From the NCBI GenBank assembly GCA_002633025.1, contig NMRB01000024.1:24122-88121 (forward strand): DNA of 64,000 nt, read 5' to 3'. The notes under the pieces were generated by a model. The model ran no database searches. It was not told the DNA's origin and saw only the letters and a list, made by a program, of their open reading frames with translations. This document shows, piece after piece, positions 1 through 10,682 of the stretch. Position 1 is the stretch's first letter. The number at the start of each line of letters is the position of its first letter. The translations under genes were made by a program, and so were the position numbers. This DNA is from Notospermus geniculatus (Eukaryota; Nemertea; Pilidiophora; Heteronemertea; Lineidae).

Positions 1-200
1 GTTATTGCTCTACCTATTGGCTCTCATTATTGGCTCTTTAGATTATATTAGTTGGTGATTTGTATTGTAATGTGGGAGGAAACCGGAGTACTTTTTCAAA
101 AAACAATGAGCTCTAACTTGGCTCATTGTTGGCTCTTTTAAGACAATATTGGGGATTTGTATGTAATGTCGGAGGAAACCAGATTTTCCTGAGAAAACCT
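1..200. repeat. Diverged tandem pair, about 100-bp unit
   Basis: Two consecutive blocks share the order GGCTCTTT..., GGGATTTGTATGTAATG-like and GGAGGAAACC. The second block starts near base 105. They look like a degenerate tandem duplication. No coding potential was recognised. Confidence 0.5.
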
Positions 201-876
201 GAGCTGTCAAAGAGAGTCGCCCTCTCTATTACATGAGGAATCATGGTTCGACTGGGAATCAATCACGGAACTTCACTGGCGACAGGCGCCAATGTTTGCA
301 ATCATCTCCTCTGACAGCAAGTCCATCTCCTCTCTGCTGGACTTCCTCAACGTACACATCCGCTATATTGTACAAAAGTCAACACGATGTGTTACACCGA
401 TTACAATCGTCTTACAGTAAAACAAAATTGCACTGCGCACTGCCCTGAGAAGGGATTATAATTATAATCGTTCTGCGAGTTGCCGCCTGACCTCAGCTAC
501 CCGTGACGCTCGCTACCAGTGGCGCTCGCCTCAAGCATGTCAAGGTGATTAGTCATATCATACAACTAATTTCAGCTGTCAATGGGCGTGTTACACACAT
601 TGCTGATGAACCAATCACAGACAGGACGTAAGCGAAGTGGACCTAACCAGTGGCGCCACATATCAATACGTTTACTCCTCACCAATCACATCACCGGTTA
701 CAATGGTGAACGTATCCTTACGTTTTCGTTCGTTCACTTTAGTCCTTTACCTAGTTGCACGAAAGAACTTACGCACTAAGTAGGCCTACTATGCTTGGGC
801 CATGCATTTACGGTTGCACGAAACTTGCGTAGGCCTACGTAAGTATGATTCGCAAGTGGACTTCGTAAGATGAGTC
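201..876. other. Non-coding interval, nothing recognised
   Basis: Short open frames are present but none has a recognisable domain or a splice framework. The stretch near 780-860 is rich in TAGGCCTAC words that recur throughout the window. Confidence 0.4.
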
Positions 877-1376
877 GTACCATAAAGGAATCAACCATAA
901 AGGTTTAACTGCGAACGATGAGCTTACTGAGGGATACACTTCCTGTGTTGCCACCAGATGTCTCTCACTGCCTGAATTTTGGCTTTACGTAATAGGCACG
1001 AGCTTCAACTTTTTTTGTGGTGAAAAGGTACATGAACCTGTAAACATGATGCTTTGAATTCCATTTCTGACGATCACTGAGCTATTTTCAGCACAATTAG
1101 TGTTCCATGTACAAATGTACGTCAGCCTATTCAAATGTACACCGATGACCCTGAACACACATCGTTCGTGGGGTTCTCATTAATTCAGACCTTTTGTATC
1201 ATAAGATCAACTAGTCGGAATTCAACAAAATTTGCAGTGAATGTGCAGAAGGGTCTTGCCTATCACATGAAACGTCAGAATGCAAATCTGTTGAGTTTTA
1301 AAGGGATATTGTCCACATTTATAAAATGCTAAATTTGTCAGTTGAACCTTTATGGTTGATTCCTTTATGGTCGTAC
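877..1376. mobile_element. Inverted-repeat MITE, about 500 bp
   Basis: The left end (877-912) reads CATAAAGGAATCAACCATAA, and the right end (1340-1376) is its near-perfect reverse complement. Arms of about 35 bp flank an interior with no recognisable transposase, so this is best read as a non-autonomous DNA transposon. The target duplication is not clear. Confidence 0.7.
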
Positions 1377-1689
1377 GCAGTGTTCATGCAACGCAACTGC
1401 ACGAACTCGCCTGGTTGCATGAACGATATTCTACGCACGAGGGCAGTGCCTAAACCTAAGACACCTCTGGGGGTGTCGTAGGTCGTCGGGAATTCATGAA
1501 TCGTTGATGGTCAACCACTATAAGTGAGGGACATGTTATGATTGTTAGTTGATAGAAAAATAACAAGGAAAATACATGTTTCTAAATTACCAATTACACT
1601 TTTAATTTGCCATCTAGTGGTGGCATCTTACTTTACATAATGAACTTTTGCCTTATTCAAGCTCTTGATCCAAAGAGAAGGCGAGGACA

Positions 1690-1785
1690 AAAATCGACAC
1701 ACAATATGATAAAGTCCATTTCCAGAATATTTGCAAATTTTCGACCCCAACCGGGGTCTTCTTCAGGCTGGCACTTTTCCACACT
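1690..1785. repeat. Dispersed repeat ending with a short CGACCCC..CCGGGGT fold
   Basis: The block TTTCCAGAAT..GCAAATTTTCGACCCC followed by CCGGGGT and CTTCTTCAGG recurs at 10600-10665. A related ACACACAAAATGATAA / CCAGAATT version is at 15155-15265. It is a family of dispersed repeats, not a gene. Confidence 0.55.
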
Positions 1786-2079
1786 AGATTTCAGAAAAGA
1801 CTCAAGCTCTTGCATTTTCTTTTTGTAATATTTTGGTTTCCAACGTTGGACTCTGCGCTTCAAATGAAGCACACGCATTGTTGTATGGTGTTCTTTCTCC
1901 AACATTTGCAGTTGGCTGATAATACTGCGGTTGTACGTGCCTTTTTCTGAGGTGCTTCGCTGGAGCTCTTGGTGCTGGATGGGGTTGGTGGGTTTGAATG
2001 TAACTTTGATCCTGCAGCTGCTGATACGTGTCGCCTTGGCAAAGCCCGTGACACTGGTGTTGGTGCACTAAAAACTTGG

Positions 2080-2330
2080 TTTTTCTGATAAAAAAACATG
2101 TTTTGAGCCCTTGCACTAAATAAGTGTGTTTTCCGCATGAAAAACCTGGTAATTCTTGCCCAATTCTGAAAAACCATGTTATTCAAGTAAATGACTAAGT
2201 TTTTCAGTATCGTGTTCAAGAAAACATGGTGTTTTTATAACAAAAAACCTGTTTTTTCTCCCATCAGGTTTTTAAAACAAAAAACCTGGTAATTCGCTCC
2301 CTTGTAGGAAAACATGGATTTCTACCAGAA
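2080..2330. repeat. Array of AT-rich mini-palindromes (AAAACATGGTTTTT type)
   Basis: About eight short palindromic words of the form A(4-6)-CATGG/CCTGG-T(4-6) occur every 20-35 bp, separated by short spacers. The same word family fills 4556-4912. The units vary in their central 4-6 bases but keep the A-run/T-run symmetry, so each can fold into a small hairpin on either strand. Overlapping open frames here are low-complexity by-products. Confidence 0.6.
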
Positions 2331-2609
2331 CTTTCTCATTCTACCTCGTCATCACACGAGACCACATACAAATTACTGCACGATATCTCAAAAGGTTTCC
2401 TGGGGACGAGGTAGAAAGTGCAAGTTTCTAAAACCTGTGCATTCACCCTCGTCCCTATACACTGCTTTTCTCCACATTCTGGCAGCAATGCCCGTAGGCC
2501 ATTTTATCGGAGCAACCGAGTCATGCATCGCCCATTGACCTATCCCCGGCCTGTTAGCATGGTTATTGGTTCACATAGTGACCATTATTGGTTCACGTAG
2601 TGACCATTA

Positions 2610-3381
2610 TTTTCATTACACCGGTTTTGCCCGATTCACTCTTCGATAGCGCGGTTATTCACATTATCATAAGCAGGGCTTCGCACTCTCGCAGGAAACT
2701 TTCATTGTGAGGCTGAAGATTGAAAGCCAATAAAATCGGATAACCTTCGATAGAGGTGAACTTTTTGTGAATAACCTTAATAAGTTAAAAGTAGATATCC
2801 ATTTGCTGCTTCGGATTTCTTCTGGGGCCATAATATTCGTTAGTTGACCTAAAAATTGCGCTTAATGCCCAGTGCATTCACGATATCCAATACATGGCAG
2901 AATAACACAGGTAGGACGAGCCTATTATTGGTAGGCGTAGGGGTTTTAGGATTGTTAGATATAAGTCAACATCGCAAACGTAAAATGCGTAAAATGATAC
3001 ATTTTGTGGGAGAAAGGTTACAATAAACTAGCCGATTTTTGAGATAAGGTATGAATTATTAATGTAGATAACTCTTATGAAACGCCTAATAATTAGAAAT
3101 CAACCCGCCTTGCCTGCCTCCCCTGTGAAGTCGATCATCACCACGTGGGTGAACAAAGCAGGCTACACCGGTCGTCGAGTGCAGGTAATCGCCTCCTGGA
3201 TGAGCACTGCCTGGATTCTACGCATAGTGCCATAACTTCCCTGGTGGCAAAGCAATGAACTATCCTTAGGACCATGTCGGGTATTGGAAGTTCAGAATTT
3301 CTAAAATGGTGCCCCATGTCCCTCAATTGCGATATTTTTTTCGATAATTTCACTACGTGAACCTTAACGCCACCAGGCTTG
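2610..3381. repeat. Tandem direct repeat, unit 1 (about 772 bp)
   Basis: The unit begins at TTTTCAT..ACCGGTTTTGCCC and ends CCACCAGGCTTG. It is followed directly by a second copy with the same order of sub-blocks: the TTCGAT..GCGCGGTTATTCAC block, the CGCAGGAAACTTTCATTG block, the GTCGATCATCACCACGTGGG block, and the CCTCAATTGCGATAT end. No protein family was recognised in either copy. Confidence 0.85.
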
Positions 3382-4150
3382 TTTTCATACCGGTTTTGCC
3401 CGATTCACTCTTCGATCGCGCGGTTATTCACATTACCATAACCAGGGCTTCGCACTCACGCAGGAAACTTTCATTGTGAGGCTGAAGATTGAAAGCCAAT
3501 AAAATCGGATAACCTTCGATAAAGATGAACTTTCAGTGAATAACCTTGATAAGTCAAAAGTAGATATACATTTGCTGCTTCGGATTTCTTGTGTGGCCAT
3601 AATATTCGTTAGTTGACCTAAAAATTGCGTTTAATGCCCAGTGCATTCGCGATATCCAATACATGGCAGAATAACACACGCAGGACGAGCCTATATTATT
3701 GGAAGGCGTAGGGGTTTCAGGATTGTTAGGTATAAATCAACATCACAAACGAATTTGCTGTTTGCGTAAAATGATACATTTTGTGGGAGAAATGTTACAC
3801 AATAAACTAATCGCTTTTTGAGAGAAGGTATGAACTATTAATGTAGATAACTCTTATGACAGGCCTAATTAGAAATCAACACGCCTTGCCTGCCTCCCCT
3901 GTGAATAATGAGTCGATCATCACCACGTGGGTGAACAAAGCAGGCTACCGGTCGTCGAGTGTAGGTAATCGCCTCCTGGAATGAGCACTGCGTGGATTCT
4001 ACGTGTAAAGTCAGATTCCAGCGAGTTGAGAGCGGCATATCAAAAGGAACCACATGTGGTGCTAATCAGTGCAGGCCTGGCAATGTCCCTCAATTGCGAT
4101 ATTGTTTTTCGATAATTTCACGACGTGAACCTTAACGCCACCAGGCTTGT
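3382..4150. repeat. Tandem direct repeat, unit 2 (about 769 bp)
   Basis: This is the second copy of the unit at 2610-3381, with scattered substitutions and small indels. The largest difference is near 4000-4080, where unit 2 has its own sequence in place of part of unit 1. The head-to-tail junction is exact, which suggests unequal exchange or slippage rather than two transposition events. Confidence 0.85.
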
Positions 4151-4555
4151 TCTGCATTGATAGTCGTCATATTATATACATCTAAACTGCACGGTACGAC
4201 CACGAGGAATGTGAAGTGTTCGGATGTTTTGTGATATTGTAGCCTATGCCTGCTGGTATGTGACAGTAACACGCCTGTGTTGAAGTGTTATTTTCACCCC
4301 GGGAGTTTCAGGGAGTTCTCGTCTTTTGTAAGCTCCTTCAACATGTTAATCAAAACAGTGTTTCCGGTACGCCATGCCACCTAGGCCCAGGCCTAGGGCT
4401 AGATGTTGGCCTACCGATAATCATCGTTATTTGGGCATGCACTCTTTTGTCGGTCCAATTGTTCACTGCCCAATCGAAGTGAACGAACAACGCAGCCCAC
4501 GTTGGACACTTTCTTTCGAAAGGTACATAGCCAACCTCTTGGGACGAGGTGCGAA

Positions 4556-4912
4556 TTAGAAAAACCATGTTTTTAAAAAAAACAGGCTTTCTTTAAAAAA
4601 CATGGTTTTTCTCTGAAAAAAACATGTTTTTTTGTAAAAAAACAGGTTTTTCTCTAAAAACTATGTCTTTTAGGAAAAACCATGTTTTTTACCATAAAAA
4701 CCATGTTTTAACAATCCAATCAAAAAAACATATTTTCCACTAGAAAAAACATATTGAAATTACCATGTTTTTCATCAAAAGAGTGGAAAAACCATGTACA
4801 TGTACTTTGCAAGAACAACCAAGTTATGTATAAAAACCATGTTCTTAGATAAAAGAACCATGTTTTTTAACATAAAAACCAGTTTTTTATTTAAAAACCT
4901 GGTTTTTCTAAT
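4556..4912. repeat. Second array of AT-rich mini-palindromes
   Basis: Twelve or more words such as AAAAACATGTTTTT and AAAACCATGTTTTT follow each other with 5-15 bp between them. They are of the same type as 2080-2330 but denser. The array has no single fixed period, unlike a microsatellite. Open frames across it are low-complexity only. Confidence 0.65.
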
Positions 4913-5237
4913 AAATGGACAAACGGCTTGCCATACACATGCACTTACAGCGTTGACCACTTCTTGGTGGTCAGGACGCAAATAAGGTGCTGCCATCTAC
5001 ATGCTTGGGTACTCTGTCATGTTTGGAGTCCCACTAAAACATGGCGGATGTCCCAAGTTATTTCAGGTACTGCCCGCGCTGTGGCGCGGGCATTTTTTAT
5101 AAACGTGCGAGGCCCTGGTTTTATGCATGCAGTTCAGCTTTATTGTCGTCCTGGGTACACCTCATTATTACCCTGGGTATTCTGGGTAATCCTTTTTGTT
5201 CCCAAGGATGATCCTGGTTATAAATAAGGTACCTTAA

Positions 5238-5610
5238 AGGGACTAGGAAGTTTTTTCAAGCTTCGGTTATTACAAAATGCTAGTCTTTCATGATGAATTC
5301 CCACCGTCAATTCACTTTTTCAATTAAGTGTTAATTACTGGCACCCAGACAAATCAGTCATCACCACACCATGGAGCATTCACCACGTCACTGGGAACCT
5401 AATCAACATATTAGAGTACAAGCTCGCTCCATACAATACTTACAGCGATAGGTTCCCAGTGACGTGGTGAATGCTCCATGGTGTGGTGATGACTGATTTG
5501 TCTGGGTGCCAGTAAACACTTAATTGAAAAAGTGAATTGACGGTGGGAATTCATCATGAAAGACTAGCATTTTGTAATAACCGAAGCTTGAAAAAATTTT
5601 CCTAGTCCCT
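5238..5610. mobile_element. Palindromic MITE with exact TTAA target duplication (piggyBac-like)
   Basis: The element starts AGGGACTAGGAAG and ends with its reverse complement. The arms of roughly 150 bp are nearly perfect, with a loop of about 60 bp around 5410-5450. TTAA is present on both sides (5234-5237 and 5611-5614). The empty site is visible in the sister arm of the host element: GGTACC-TTAA-CATTACCCAG, read on the minus strand around 6040-6056. TTAA duplication is characteristic of piggyBac transposases, so it was probably mobilised by a piggyBac-type enzyme encoded elsewhere. Confidence 0.85.
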
Positions 5611-5747
5611 TTAACATTACCCAGTTTGAAATCCGCGCCATTTTCCACCTGCGCTCGAGGTACGGTTCGGGTGCTATCTTATTCCAGCCTGCCACGCGGA
5701 ATTTATACACGTGCATTTTGACGTGGTGATTGTCAGCAGCTGTCAGA

Positions 5748-6119
5748 ATGGCAACTAGCGTTAAAGACTGCGATTTACAGGCGTATTTGCAATCTATTCC
5801 ATCCTATAGGGATGGAAATTTCATTTCAAAAGGAACAGAGCCGAAGAAAAATCTGGTGGATGTCGGTATTAATGGTAGATACAAGTTGAAAGCAGGTGTC
5901 AAAGTTGATGCGAAACTGAAGGGGCTTGCACGCGACACCATCATATGCACTGGGATGGGCAATTGCCAGCGAGAATGTGAACGCACGTACCGGTACCACA
6001 ACCTCGGGCGCAGGTGGGAAATGGCGCGGATTTTAAAACTGGGTAATGTTAAGGTACCTTATTTGTACCCAGGACTGTCCTGGGTTACAAAAACGATTAC
6101 CCAAGATTACCCTGGGTAA
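5748..6119 (+). CDS. Unidentified ORF inside the inverted-repeat element
   Basis: An open frame runs from an ATG in a reasonable context (CAGAATGGCA) for about 123 residues. The first 85 or so residues look coding-like: mixed composition, several Cys near residues 68-78, and basic patches. The frame then runs into the terminal inverted repeat of the element, so its end is certainly accidental. I do not recognise a family. It could be a captured host exon, a remnant of an element protein, or chance. Confidence 0.2.
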   Translation: MATSVKDCDLQAYLQSIPSYRDGNFISKGTEPKKNLVDVGINGRYKLKAGVKVDAKLKGLARDTIICTGMGNCQRECERTYRYHNLGRRWEMARILKLGNVKVPYLYPGLSWVTKTITQDYPG

Positions 6120-6145
6120 TAATGAGGTGTACCCAGGACGACATT

Positions 6146-7035
6146 AACCGATTCAGCGTGACAAACCCTTCATCAGGTAAGGTACACATGTTCAACTCAT
6201 TCGTTTGTGTGTAAGAACACACACAATACCTAATTGGTAACTTAGATCATTCAGATAGATAGATTTGAACAGTCTTGTCGAACATGCATTGACACAAGAT
6301 CATGATCAACCTCACCACCAAGAATTAGCTCTGTGTGTAAATGGTGTACATCGACCGTGTGTAGGCCTATAATGCTGTGAACGAGGTCACCGTAAATGAG
6401 ATGCACTACGACGGCGTCACGAAATTCAGTTTTGGATGCATAGGGTGGCGCTTTAAGTGGCATAATAATATCACACAGAGATAAAAATAACAATAGTCAC
6501 GTGACTTGTGACGACATCAACTACCCCATCACATGTATATTACATAATCCAATGTTTACAAACATTGCACTTCAGACCCCAATACGGGCAATAAAGTTTA
6601 TCATCTACATGTAATAGGAGACTTCCAAGTAACTTGATAAACTGCATTCTCAGAAATAGAAATACCCCGATATGACGATTATTGCAAAAAAAAACCATTT
6701 CAATTGAAGGCTGAGGTGTCTTTAAGTTATAACATTCTCAAATTTTTGCGTGTTGATGCATTCCCGAACTTCTGTGAGGATATACATATTGACGCTCTGG
6801 AACAGATGTCATTCAGTGACAAGAGTAACAGCCACAACGTCCGGGGTTAGAGAATGTTCAGGAACTGCACGAGAAAGAGGGTTTATTCTTCAAATTCAAA
6901 TCCAAAGATCTATTTCCTAAACATCATGGTTGCTACGTGTGGAGGCGAAATGCACCATCGCAGATTTTCATTCACGTTGGATTACATGTAGGGACGGAGG
7001 GCAGAGGTTGATTTTGTCTTTCTCGTCGGTATATA
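6146..7035. other. Non-coding interval
   Basis: I see no gene, no clear inverted repeat and no tandem array here, only short unsupported open frames on both strands. Confidence 0.4.
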
Positions 7036-7053
7036 GTGCACACTATTTCGAAG

Positions 7054-7244
7054 ATGCACTTCGAGTCTGGGAATACATACTTCCTCATCAATCATGAATT
7101 TGCTTTACTTGCCAGTAGCGGTCTGTCGGTTCATAAGTTGAAACACGCTCTTGACATTGCTATCTACGTCATAGCGGTTCCTTATTTGCAGCCGATCTTT
7201 GGCATCGTTGGTTTACAAGGAAACTTTCTAGCATTCTAACGAGC
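7054..7244 (+). pseudogene. GPCR pseudogene 1, N-terminus and first membrane helix
   Basis: The translation aligns with the start of the intact receptor at 8352. It shares MH(F/L)E at the start, an ALDIAIYVIAVP segment against AVDIAIYVMTVP, and FGIVGLQGN against LGIVGLLGN, which is the helix-1 GN motif. The match stops at 7244, where a foldback element is inserted. About 45 bp of the same coding block resumes at 8214. This copy is therefore broken by insertion and also has no sequence for helices 2-7. The shared MH(F/L)E start supports the choice of start codon in the intact gene. Confidence 0.8.
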
Positions 7245-8213
7245 GGGAACATCTCACTAGTCCGAAGGTTCACTAGTCCGAAGGTTCAGTAGTCCGAAGG
7301 TTCACTAGTCCGAAGGTTCACTAGTCCGAAGGTTCACTAGTCCGAAGGTTCACTAGTCCGAAGGTCCACTAGTCCGAAGTGGTGTAAATGGTCAAACACA
7401 GGGGAAGATGCCTATCGATTTTGTGCTCAAAACAAAGGATTTCAAGATGGCGGCCAGAAAATTCGAGCCCAGTCAAATGACTGAAATTATGAGTCAATTC
7501 ATTATCCTTAATTTGACTCACTGTTTGGTTTTAACCTCTCTGTTAATGAAGTGGAATACCAATGTGGAAACGCATCGGACTCTGACTGTCTGGGGGACTC
7601 AAGATATCTGGGTAAAAAGAGTTGATTTGTTCACATTTCTTAAAGGAGATGAGCCACCGATCTGACCTAGACGTAACGTGAAATGTTTTAGCGCCAAAGA
7701 GAAACCCACTCCCAACCAATCACAAGCCTCGATCGCAGGCAATGACGTCGACACCATTGTAGTAGCGTCGGCGCCAAATAATATAGGTCAATCTGTGGTC
7801 CATCTGCTTTAACCGTCAGTTTCATGATAAAATCATAGGGATATCAAAAAGATATACATTGTATACAGCATCTCCGACACTATGCAAACTGGATGTTCAC
7901 AGTTACTCAAGGGAGTAGGCGCTGATATTAGTAATTCTGACCCATCCAGTCGCCCCATCCCACCCTCATCTACTTTTAGCTCACAACACATCCGCTGCCG
8001 AACCCATCCAATTGACTAATCAACTTTCGGACTAGTGGACCATCGATTTAGTGGACTTTCGGACTACTGAACCTTCGGACTAGTGGACCTTCGGACTAGT
8101 GAACCTTCGGACCAGTGAACCTTAATTTTCGGACTACTGAACCTTCGGACTAGTGGACCTTCGGACTAGTGAACCTTCGGACTACTGAACCTTCGGACTA
8201 GTGAACCCTTCTC
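7245..8213. mobile_element. Foldback (TU/FB-type) element with tandem-repeat inverted termini and a 9-bp target duplication
   Basis: The element is 969 bp. Its left terminus is a run of about eight 16-bp units, GTTCACTAGTCCGAAG (7252-7380). Its right terminus (about 8025-8205) is the same unit in reverse orientation, about ten units with some variants. The 9-bp word CTAACGAGC flanks it exactly (7236-7244 and 8214-8222). Host coding sequence for a GPCR lies on both sides. The 640-bp core (7381-8024) has no recognised gene. Inverted termini built from short tandem repeats are the hallmark of Drosophila FB and sea-urchin TU foldback elements. The class assignment is by structure only. Confidence 0.85.
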
Positions 8214-8258
8214 CTAACGAGCCAGCAGAAGTCCGCCGAAGTACAGCTTGTTACTGCG
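8214..8258 (+). pseudogene. GPCR pseudogene 1, fragment after the foldback insertion
   Basis: From CTAACGAGCCAGCAGAAG the sequence matches the intact receptor at 8535-8575, just after helix 1 (S-Q-x-K-x-A at the start of intracellular loop 1). Homology fades within 45 bp, shortly before the upstream region of the intact gene. Together with 7054-7244 it shows that the foldback element landed inside an already duplicated receptor gene. Confidence 0.7.
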
Positions 8259-8351
8259 TGATTCAAGTTAAAACGTTGGTGGCTCTTGAAGTGACAATAA
8301 AATGAAGCTTTGCACGAACATGTGCGCCTACATTTCGAAAAACTGACGTCG

Positions 8352-9443
8352 ATGATGCACCTGGAAATGAGCAATACGTCATCAATGATCACACCATCTG
8401 TTGGTGAATCGAATAGCTTTGCGACAGCTGCCGCCAGTTCGTTGAAATACGCTGTTGACATTGCTATATACGTCATGACGGTTCCTTTGCCGCCGATCCT
8501 TGGCATTGTTGGTCTGCTAGGAAACTGCCTGAGCTACATTCTAATGAGCCAGAAAAAGTATGCCAAAAGCACGGCCAGTTTCTACATGCGCTGTCTCGCC
8601 ATTTTAGATTGTTTCTACATCTACGGAAGAATCTGCCTGCGTTATGTTTTGGTGATGGCGCCACAATTTCTTAAAAACATCCGCGTCAAGCATCCATTTT
8701 GTTTGTACTATTTCACGAATTTCAAATTGGGACAGTTTCTCTCACCATGGTTACTGGTTGTCATGGCATTCCACCGGTTCCTCGCGGTCAAATGGCCGCT
8801 TAAGGCTGCAACAGTTTTAACCATGCGGCGGTCTAAGATAAGCGTCATTGTCGTGTTTGGATGCGGTATACTCCTCGGTCTTGTGCAGCTGTCAAGAACG
8901 TGGCAAGAAAAGTACAGTCACTGGATATGCCCTTACCAATATGCCCCACCTTTTGACGTCGTCTATTACTGGATTGGAGGAGTAATTGAAACGTTTTTGC
9001 CAATACTGGGTATTTCCTTTTTCAACATTGGGATTCTGATTGCCATCAACAGAAGCAAACGAGACAAGGAGCTGAAGAAATCGACAACAGGCTCCAGGGA
9101 CACCTCTGTGAATCTGGCCACTTTTTTGGTGACCAGTACCTTCATTGCGTTCCGGATTCCAAGTGAAATCAGCGATTTTTACTGGGAATACAGACAGGGG
9201 GAAGTCACCCCTGACGTTCAGCAGTTAAAACGAATTTCACTCAATGCTAGTATTCTGGCTGAGAGTATGATCTACTGCCTCAACTCATATATCTATGTGT
9301 TAGCTTGCAAACCGGTTGAGAGAGGAGATGTTTCGAATAATTTTTTGTTTACGAAAATAAAACAGTGGGCGGCTCCTATGGTGGTTCGATTGATGCATTT
9401 AAAACATTTCAATATCTTGAACCAATCTCGGGCTGCTCACTAA
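8352..9443 (+). CDS. Rhodopsin-family (class A) G protein-coupled receptor, intronless
   Basis: The product is a seven-helix plasma-membrane receptor of 363 residues, in one exon. The start is set at MMHLE because pseudogene 1 begins at the same motif; an in-frame ATG at 8310 would add 14 residues. The short N-terminus has an N-T-S glycosylation site. Helix 1 carries GN (LLGN). Helix 2 carries LAILD. Cys residues before helix 3 (HPFC) and in loop 2 (HWIC) can form the usual disulfide. The helix-3 DRY motif reads HRF. Helix 7 has NSYIY in place of NPxxY. The overall pattern resembles invertebrate peptide-receptor-like orphans, but the ligand cannot be named. The altered DRY and NPxxY motifs suggest unusual activation or coupling. 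A MITE begins right after the stop codon. Confidence 0.88.
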   Translation: MMHLEMSNTSSMITPSVGESNSFATAAASSLKYAVDIAIYVMTVPLPPILGIVGLLGNCLSYILMSQKKYAKSTASFYMRCLAILDCFYIYGRICLRYVLVMAPQFLKNIRVKHPFCLYYFTNFKLGQFLSPWLLVVMAFHRFLAVKWPLKAATVLTMRRSKISVIVVFGCGILLGLVQLSRTWQEKYSHWICPYQYAPPFDVVYYWIGGVIETFLPILGISFFNIGILIAINRSKRDKELKKSTTGSRDTSVNLATFLVTSTFIAFRIPSEISDFYWEYRQGEVTPDVQQLKRISLNASILAESMIYCLNSYIYVLACKPVERGDVSNNFLFTKIKQWAAPMVVRLMHLKHFNILNQSRAAH

Positions 9444-9594
9444 AGCTGGGCGCACATGGACGGCAAATCTCAATGCGACAGGGGTGTTTTTAAAGTCGAC
9501 TGACCCAACACTGCTGGACTCGTCATTCAGCCGGTTCAGCCGACTTTAAAAACATCCCTCCGCATCGAGATTTGCCGTCTATGTGCGCCTAGCT
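9444..9594. mobile_element. Palindromic MITE (AAGCxxAGCGCACAT family) at the GPCR stop codon
   Basis: The left arm starts AGCTGGGCGCACAT and the right arm ends with its near reverse complement. The inner arms share GGGTGTTTTTAAAGTCGACT and its complement. The same family occurs at 13148-13255, 13256-13412 and 13501-13657. The insert abuts the TAA of the receptor gene, and it is absent from the third receptor copy, which runs straight from its stop into 3' flanking DNA. Confidence 0.8.
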
Positions 9595-9868
9595 GACGAC
9601 ACATACACCCGGGTGCGATGCCTGCGTTGCGGTAATGCGGTGCGATTATGCGGCAACCCGTTGCGGCAGGTGAACGTCCACGTTCATTCAACCAATATGG
9701 GGTTTCCCCACAATGTCGTCAGAAAATAATGGAAATCACCTGGTGCACCGCCGCGTTTCACCGGACAGAAATTCCCGAGATTTTCGGTCCGATGAAATGC
9801 AGCGGTGAAATATAGCAACGCACCGGAACAGCATGCATGTGTCATGTCAGATGTATTCAACTTATTCC

Positions 9869-10025
9869 GTGAAGTCTACAACGGAGTGCCGCATGCTTAA
9901 TGAATCAATCTTGGTCAGAAGTTGAAGTGGAGTATCTTTTGAACGCGTCCCCCATTCTACGGCAAAAAGTCTGGCAGAGTGGGGTGGTGTTGGAAAGTGC
10001 CTTCCAAAATCCGCAAAGAAATGTC
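9869..10025. repeat. 3' flank of the GPCR gene, duplicated at 11292-11448
   Basis: The block from GTCTACAACGGAGTGCCG to CTTCCAAAATCCGCAA recurs downstream of GPCR pseudogene 2 with a few substitutions. This shows that the third receptor copy arose by duplication of genomic DNA including its 3' flank, not by retroposition. Confidence 0.8.
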
Positions 10026-10682
10026 CTCAGGGATTTCTACTGTGGTATTGAATACATGTGTATGTTGACAAAATGGGAAAAATTTTCGTCCATTTTGAGA
10101 AATTGAAAAAATTCACGCTAAATTCCAAAATTTCCCACTTCTTATTTTCCACTTTTATTTCTTGCTCCCTTATTGGATTAAAACGGACAGTACACTTCCA
10201 TGGCGACGTGCCATGCCTTCATGTGCTTTACACGCATGCTATTAGCAAAATGACGCATTCCCCGCCGCACACGGTGAGGAAAAAAATATCAAACATGTTG
10301 AATATTTTGCTCAAAGGGCAGTTGAGGCAAAAAAAAACACGAAAGAAATTCGCCGCACAGGAGAGGAAATTGGCGGAGTAAAAATTCTCGATTGACATTT
10401 TGCTGAGCTAATTCTCTTGTGTGCGGCAGGCTTAGGCCTAATTTCTCTCGTGTGCGGCAGGCGCAGTCGGCTGAACTGCTAATAAAGGCTTTCCTCAGCG
10501 TCGTCCTGTGGTGATGCGTGCTTCTGCAATTCTCTCAAAAATGCCAGCGTGGTGTATACATGTAACTATGTGGCATGGAAATAATGATAAACCGGACGTC
10601 AATTTCCAGAACCTTAGCAAATTTTCGACCCCAGCCGGGGTGTTCTTCAGGTGGCACTTTCATGTCGAGCTACCAGAAAGAT

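Larger units (their letters stand above)
5142..6145. mobile_element. DNA element with about 135-bp terminal inverted repeats (GTCGTCCTGGGTA family)
   Basis: The left end (5145-5233, continuing at 5611-5660) and the right end (about 6005-6145) are reverse complements. They share GTCGTCCTGGGTACACCTCA, a GGTACCTTA block, and an ATCCGCGCCATTT..CCACCTGCGC block. The left arm is interrupted by a later palindrome (5238-5610). Removing that insert restores alignment with the right arm. The terminal motif GTCGTCCTGGGTA also starts the elements at 17121 and 31673-32622, so this is one superfamily of elements in this genome. No transposase was recognised. Confidence 0.8.

Noticed and set aside
7256-8205. 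CRISPR-like interpretation of the 16-bp tandem units
   Set aside because: The units are contiguous without unique spacers, arranged as inverted termini of an insertion, in animal DNA.
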